9,380 nt of DNA from an uncultured Collinsella sp. (GTDB taxonomy: Bacteria > Actinomycetota > Coriobacteriia > Coriobacteriales > Coriobacteriaceae), in assembly GCA_900545875.1 (NCBI GenBank), contig URAQ01000051.1, positions 1-9,380 of the forward strand, read 5' to 3'. Both the position numbers and the translations under genes were made by a program. Positions 5,942 to 9,380 of the stretch are shown here, in pieces. Below the pieces are notes generated by a model. That model was given only the letters and a program-made list of their open reading frames with translations. It was not told where the DNA came from and ran no database searches. How positions within the stretch are numbered: position 1 is the first letter of the stretch; each line of letters starts with the position of its first letter.

Positions 5942-7405
5942 ATGCCGGATGCCAAACAGGAGAAGCCCAAGCGCAGATTCCATCTCCAGCTTCCCCATGT
6001 GTACACCATCGCGTTCATGCTGATCGTGTTCTTCGCGGTGCTCACATGGATCGTCCCATCGGGTCAGTTCGACCGCCAGACCATTCAGACGGCCGCGGGC
6101 GAGCGAGAAGTCGCCGTAGCCGGAACGTACCAAGAGGTCGACAAGGTCTACACCGATTCGGAGACGGGGGAGACCGTCGATCTGCGACAGGGCATCGATG
6201 CCGTCCTGCAGGCTCCCGCCAAGGGCATTCAGGCTGCGGCCGATGTCGTCGCGTTCGTCCTGCTGATCGGCGGATCGTTCGCCATCGTCACCAAGACCAA
6301 CGCCCTAAACGCCGGCATGAGCCGCGTGATCAAGAAGCTGAAGAACAAGGACATCTTGATCATCCCCATCTCCATGATCCTGCTCTCGATCTGCGGCACC
6401 ACGTTCGGCATGTCCGAGGAGGCGCTGCCGTTCTACGCGATCTTCATCCCCATCATGCTGAGCATCGGGTATGACTCCATGACCGCGTTCATCATCTGCT
6501 TCCTCGGCCCCAACCTTGGTTACTGCGCATCCACTATTGATCCTTTCAACGTGCTGATCGCCCAGGGCGTTATCGGCATCGAGGGAAATCCCCAGCTTTG
6601 GCTCCGCGCCATCCTGTGGGTCATCTTCACCGCCGCGGGCATTTTCTGGGCCATGCGCTACGCGCGCCGCGTCAAGCTCGATCCCAAGTCCTCCATCACC
6701 TATGAGGACGATAAGCAGAAGCGCATCGAGTTCTCTGTCACCGATGCCTCTATCGAAGAGGAGTTCACGCTTCGCCACAAGCTCGTCCTCATTGATTTCG
6801 CGGTCGGCATGGGCGTTATCGTGTGGGGCCTCGTTACCCAGGGCTGGTATATGGACGAGATCTCCATGGTGTTCCTGGCCATGGGCCTTCTTGCCGGCAT
6901 ACTCGGCGGCCTGGACGAGAAGACCATTGCGGAGGAGTTCGTCCGCGGAATCGCCGACTTCGCCTACGCAGCCTGCATCATCGGCATCGCCCGCGGCATC
7001 CTGGTCGTCGCAGAGGGCGGAATGATCATCGACTCTATTCTTAACTGGCTCGTCGGACTCCTTGCGGGCGCTCCGTCCTTCATCTATACCACCTTCATGT
7101 ACATCGTCCTCGGCCTGCTTTCGCTGCTGGTTCCTTCCAGCTCCGGCCTCGCTGCACTCACCATGCCCGTCATGGGCCCGCTGACCGAGCTTATGGGCCT
7201 CAATCCCGGGGCTGCCGTCACCGCTCTGCAGTTCGCGAACCAGACCGTCAACACCATCAGCCCCGTTGCGGGCATGACCGTCGCGGGTCTTGCCGTGGCG
7301 AAGATCTCCTTCGGGCAATGGTGGAAGACCATCTGGAAGTTCTTTATCTTCATGGTTCTGTTCGGATTGGTCGCGACTGTGATCTCCGGCCTACTGCCGA
7401 TGTAG
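5942..7405 (+). CDS. YfcC-family inner-membrane carrier, probable fructosamine importer
   Basis: A 487-residue polytopic membrane protein with about 12 hydrophobic segments, starting at ATG 5942, six bases after AGGAGG. It belongs to the YfcC/DcuC-like C4-dicarboxylate and basic amino acid carrier group (PF03606 type), secondary transporters usually driven by an ion gradient. A short basic cytoplasmic N-terminus precedes a first helix (about 19-42); a hydrophilic loop (about 45-95) follows; then the signature GTTFGMSEEALPFYAIFIPI (153-172), GYCASTIDPFNV, and near the end LLVPSSSGLAALTMPVMGPL and ANQTVNTISPVAG. Length and motifs are complete. It is the first gene of the operon; the FrlC-like gene starts 12 bases after its stop. 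Many family members are annotated only as basic amino acid or uncharacterised carriers. Its place with Frl-type enzymes suggests import of unphosphorylated fructoselysine or a similar amino sugar adduct; this is inference. Confidence 0.85.
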   Translation: MPDAKQEKPKRRFHLQLPHVYTIAFMLIVFFAVLTWIVPSGQFDRQTIQTAAGEREVAVAGTYQEVDKVYTDSETGETVDLRQGIDAVLQAPAKGIQAAADVVAFVLLIGGSFAIVTKTNALNAGMSRVIKKLKNKDILIIPISMILLSICGTTFGMSEEALPFYAIFIPIMLSIGYDSMTAFIICFLGPNLGYCASTIDPFNVLIAQGVIGIEGNPQLWLRAILWVIFTAAGIFWAMRYARRVKLDPKSSITYEDDKQKRIEFSVTDASIEEEFTLRHKLVLIDFAVGMGVIVWGLVTQGWYMDEISMVFLAMGLLAGILGGLDEKTIAEEFVRGIADFAYAACIIGIARGILVVAEGGMIIDSILNWLVGLLAGAPSFIYTTFMYIVLGLLSLLVPSSSGLAALTMPVMGPLTELMGLNPGAAVTALQFANQTVNTISPVAGMTVAGLAVAKISFGQWWKTIWKFFIFMVLFGLVATVISGLLPM

Positions 7406-7410
7406 GAGGT
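7404..7410 (+). promoter_or_regulatory. Ribosome binding site overlapping the carrier stop codon
   Basis: AGGAGGT begins inside the carrier's TAG stop and lies 7 bases before ATG 7418. It decides for that ATG over the in-frame GTG at 7409, which is part of the site itself, and suggests translational coupling. Confidence 0.75.
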
Positions 7411-7417
7411 GCCCAGC

Positions 7418-8275
7418 ATGGATTTAAGCGCTTCCACACCCCGTCTGCGTCGCGAGCAGGTCGCCGGCATGAACATTCACTACATCATGTGGTCGCTCGA
7501 TTACTTCCTTGATGCTCAGCAGCGCCTTGGCTTCAAAACCATCGAGCTTTGGGCGGCCGAGCCGCACGTGACGCTGGACCACACGGGGTATTTCGTGGCC
7601 GACGAGCTTCGCCGCAAGATCGAGTCCCGCGGACTCTCCGTGAGCTCCCTGTGTCCGGAGAACGTGGTGTATCCGTGGCAGTACGCTGCCAGAAAGCCCC
7701 TCCACGCGCAGCGGAGCCTCGCTTACTTTAAGCACGGCATCGAGCTCGCCGAGGTGCTCGGCGCCCCGTATATGTCCATCAACTCCGGTTGGGGCGATTG
7801 GGACGAGGACCGCGAGGAGGCTTGGAAGCGCTCTGCCGAGCACTTGGCGATTCTTGCGGACTATGCCGGCGAGCACGGCGTGACCCTCTGCATGGAGAGC
7901 CTGAGGCCGGAAGAGAGCAACTTGGTGGTTACACTCGCGGACGCCAGGCGCATGCTTGACCAAGTAGCCAGCCCGCACCTTACTCCAATGGTGGACACTA
8001 CCGCTATGGGAGTCGCCGGCGAGAGCCTTGAAGAGTGGTTTGCCGAGTTTGGCGATGGTGCCATAAGGAACATGCGCTTCATTGATGGCGACCCATATGG
8101 CCATCTGGTTTGGGGCGATGGAAAGCACAGTATGGACGATTTCGTACGCGTCCTCAACGCGCATGGGTTCGAGGGCTATCTTGGTCAGGAGATCACCGAT
8201 GGAAGGTATTTCGATGATCCCGCAGCAGCGGACCGGCATAACATGGACGCCTTCGAGAGGTATTTTGTCGACTAG
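7418..8275 (+). CDS. frlC: FrlC-like fructosamine 3-epimerase (sugar isomerase/epimerase TIM barrel)
   Basis: A 285-residue cytoplasmic TIM-barrel protein of the xylose isomerase-like (AP endonuclease 2) superfamily. FrlC interconverts fructoselysine and psicoselysine in E. coli. Similarity to FrlC runs along the length: IELWAAEPH (FrlC IEIWGGRPH), MESLRPEESNLVV (LEPLTPYESNVV), MVDTTAM (MVDICAP), and a C-terminus with WGDGK and GFEGYLGQEIT (GYEGYCTVELV). Of the metal ligands expected for this fold, E160, D193 and E258 are in place. The third, a His in FrlC (LHIVDSD), aligns with Arg in NMRFIDGD (R220); H229 nearby is not an obvious replacement. Either this subfamily coordinates metal differently or activity has changed. 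It lies second in the operon, behind the carrier and 100 bases before the deglycase. Other keto-sugar epimerase roles remain possible. Confidence 0.7.
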   Translation: MDLSASTPRLRREQVAGMNIHYIMWSLDYFLDAQQRLGFKTIELWAAEPHVTLDHTGYFVADELRRKIESRGLSVSSLCPENVVYPWQYAARKPLHAQRSLAYFKHGIELAEVLGAPYMSINSGWGDWDEDREEAWKRSAEHLAILADYAGEHGVTLCMESLRPEESNLVVTLADARRMLDQVASPHLTPMVDTTAMGVAGESLEEWFAEFGDGAIRNMRFIDGDPYGHLVWGDGKHSMDDFVRVLNAHGFEGYLGQEITDGRYFDDPAAADRHNMDAFERYFVD

Positions 8276-8338
8276 CGCGTAGCTCCCATTCGCGTGGGGA
8301 AGTCAACACGCTTGACGAGAAGACTCGCAGTAAACGTT

Positions 8339-8354
8339 GGCGGATTCGTCCGCC
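8339..8354 (+). other. Perfect hairpin with TTCG loop ahead of the deglycase gene
   Basis: GGCGGA, loop TTCG, TCCGCC: a perfect 6-bp stem six bases before the ribosome binding site of the SIS-domain gene, in the 100-base gap after the FrlC-like gene. No T run follows, so it is not a terminator. It may stabilise a processed downstream mRNA or tune translation. Confidence 0.5.
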
Positions 8355-8375
8355 GTATCGAAAGGAAGAATAACA

Positions 8376-9344
8376 ATGAACGCACATGATCTTATCGCCG
8401 ACGCAATCGCTGAAAAGGGCGGTTTCGATAGCGTCTTCTGGGTTGCCTGCGGCGGCTCCCTCATCGACCTGCTGCCCGCCCACGAGCTGCTCAAGCGCGA
8501 GGCGACTACGTTTGCCAGCGAGGCGTATACCGCCCGCGAGTTCGATATCATGCGTCCCAAGCGCCTGGGCGAAAAGTCCCTTGTCATCGCTTGCAGCCAC
8601 TCCGGCAACACCCCCGAGGTAATCGATGCGTGCTCGATCGCCAAGGCGGCGGGCGCGACCGTTATCGTGCAGACGGACAACGCGGGTTCCGGCATCGATA
8701 ACGGTGAGTGGACGTGCTGGGTATATCCGTGGGGCGAGGGAGTTCCGCAGGCGGAGGTGCCCGCCGGCATCTCTTTGGCTCTCGCTTCCGAGCTCCTGGA
8801 TCAGCAGGAAGGTTATGCCGACCTTGCCGACATGTACGAAGGCATCGCCAAGATGGACCAGATCCTGCCTGCAGCTCGCGAGAAGGTCAACGCCGAACTC
8901 TGCGACCGTTTTGCCGCCCTGTGCCAGGACCACAAGTTCCTGTATATCTTGGGGTCCGGTCCCGTGTTTAGCCAGGCCTATGGCTTCGCTATCTGCTCGC
9001 TTATGGAGATGCAGTGGCAGAGCTGCGCCTATATCCACTCCGGCGAGTACTTCCACGGCCCCTTCGAGGTGACCGAGCCCGGAGTCTTCTACTTCCTGCA
9101 GATGTCTTCTAGTGAGTGCCGAGCCATGGATGAGCGCGCCCTCGCATTCCTCGAGACCCATACCGACACTCTTATGGTGCTCGACGCCATGGAGTACGGC
9201 ATGGACCAAGTACCGGCGAGCGTTCGCGCGTTCCTTGATCCAATCCTGTTCTACGCGATGAACTGTGAGCTGCGCTCCGCTCGCGGCAAGGTGTTCGACC
9301 ATCACCCGGACGTGCGTCGTTACATGGGCATCGAGAAGTACTAG
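8376..9344 (+). CDS. frlB: FrlB-like fructosamine-6-phosphate deglycase (SIS domain)
   Basis: A 322-residue cytoplasmic enzyme with two SIS (sugar isomerase) domains. FrlB hydrolyses fructoselysine 6-phosphate to glucose 6-phosphate and lysine. Start is ATG 8376 with AAAGGAAG at 8361-8368; an in-frame TTG 39 bases upstream lacks a site. Domain 1 holds the phosphate-binding SHSGNT (74-79) after FWVACGGSLID. Domain 2 has ILGSGPVFSQAYGFAICSLM, then HSGEYFHGPFEVTEPGV, which closely matches E. coli FrlB ESGEFRHGPLEIVEPGV; E224 corresponds to the catalytic Glu of FrlB/FraB-type deglycases. The C-terminal tail DHHPDVRRYMGIEKY aligns with FrlB DHNPDERRYYGGLVEY, stronger evidence than SIS similarity alone. 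E. coli FrlB is slightly longer (340). It is the last gene in view; the 36 bases after it show no clear terminator, so the operon may continue, possibly to a kinase. The exact amino acid partner (lysine, asparagine, other) is not readable. Confidence 0.8.
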   Translation: MNAHDLIADAIAEKGGFDSVFWVACGGSLIDLLPAHELLKREATTFASEAYTAREFDIMRPKRLGEKSLVIACSHSGNTPEVIDACSIAKAAGATVIVQTDNAGSGIDNGEWTCWVYPWGEGVPQAEVPAGISLALASELLDQQEGYADLADMYEGIAKMDQILPAAREKVNAELCDRFAALCQDHKFLYILGSGPVFSQAYGFAICSLMEMQWQSCAYIHSGEYFHGPFEVTEPGVFYFLQMSSSECRAMDERALAFLETHTDTLMVLDAMEYGMDQVPASVRAFLDPILFYAMNCELRSARGKVFDHHPDVRRYMGIEKY

Positions 9345-9380
9345 CGATTTTAAAACGGGGCGCGAGGCGCGTTGAGACGT

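Noticed and set aside
6305..7318. A 337-residue minus-strand frame opposite the carrier gene
   Set aside because: Rich in Asp, Glu, Gly and His with no domain; it mirrors the membrane protein codons and is a shadow.
7424..8239. A 271-residue minus-strand frame opposite the FrlC-like gene
   Set aside because: Shadow of a gene with clear FrlC similarity and a good ribosome site on the plus strand.
8193..9305. A 370-residue minus-strand frame opposite the deglycase gene
   Set aside because: The plus strand encodes a clear FrlB-like enzyme; the opposite frame has no recognisable motif.
9345..9380. A CGCG-AGG-CGCG repeat after the deglycase as an operon terminator
   Set aside because: The stem is only four pairs with no T tract, and the window ends before anything more can be judged.

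Overview
The window looks like the chromosome of a GC-rich (about 60 %) gut actinobacterium. Gene style and protein content suggest the Coriobacteriia, most likely a Collinsella. This is inference from protein flavour (a YfcC carrier, a LevR-like PRD regulator, Frl-type enzymes), not from a marker gene. The layout falls into two halves.

Left half (1-4942): the 3' end of a tRNA (probably Arg) and its terminator, then a zone of gene decay around one large intact gene. On the minus strand an iron-containing alcohol dehydrogenase (121-1321) is broken by two one-base frameshifts in G runs plus a stop codon. Just upstream of it, on the same strand, is an ORF (1346-1708) whose start resembles a P-loop nucleoside/sugar kinase but which never reaches a Walker A motif. 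On the plus strand is a 917-residue LevR-type regulator (2002-4755: HTH, AAA+, PRD1, EIIA-Man-like, EIIB-Gat-like, PRD2). Its AAA+ domain has lost the sigma-54-contacting GAFTGA loop and key Walker A and B residues, while the phosphorylatable His and Cys of its PTS-like domains remain. A short scrap of a HAD-type hydrolase (4784-4942) follows.

Right half (4938-9344): an apparently intact unit for Amadori compounds (fructosamines such as fructoselysine). It has a GntR/HutC-family regulator with a UTRA domain (5010-5744), then an operon of a YfcC-family membrane carrier (5942-7405), a FrlC-like epimerase (7418-8275) and a FrlB-like SIS-domain deglycase (8376-9344). A strong promoter (TTGACC, 17 bp, TATACA) lies between two nearly identical 21-bp elements exactly 50 bp apart. 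These are good candidates for the operators of the neighbouring GntR protein.

Proposed logic: the carrier imports a fructosamine; a kinase not present in the window (a FrlD-type gene may lie downstream of 9380) phosphorylates it; FrlB cleaves the 6-phosphate to glucose 6-phosphate and the free amine; and the FrlC-like protein may bring the psicosyl epimer into the pathway. The usual Frl transporters (amino-acid permease, ABC, or mannose-type PTS) are replaced by a YfcC protein. The most unusual items are this transporter/enzyme pairing, the two-operator promoter, and the LevR-like protein that seems uncoupled from sigma-54.
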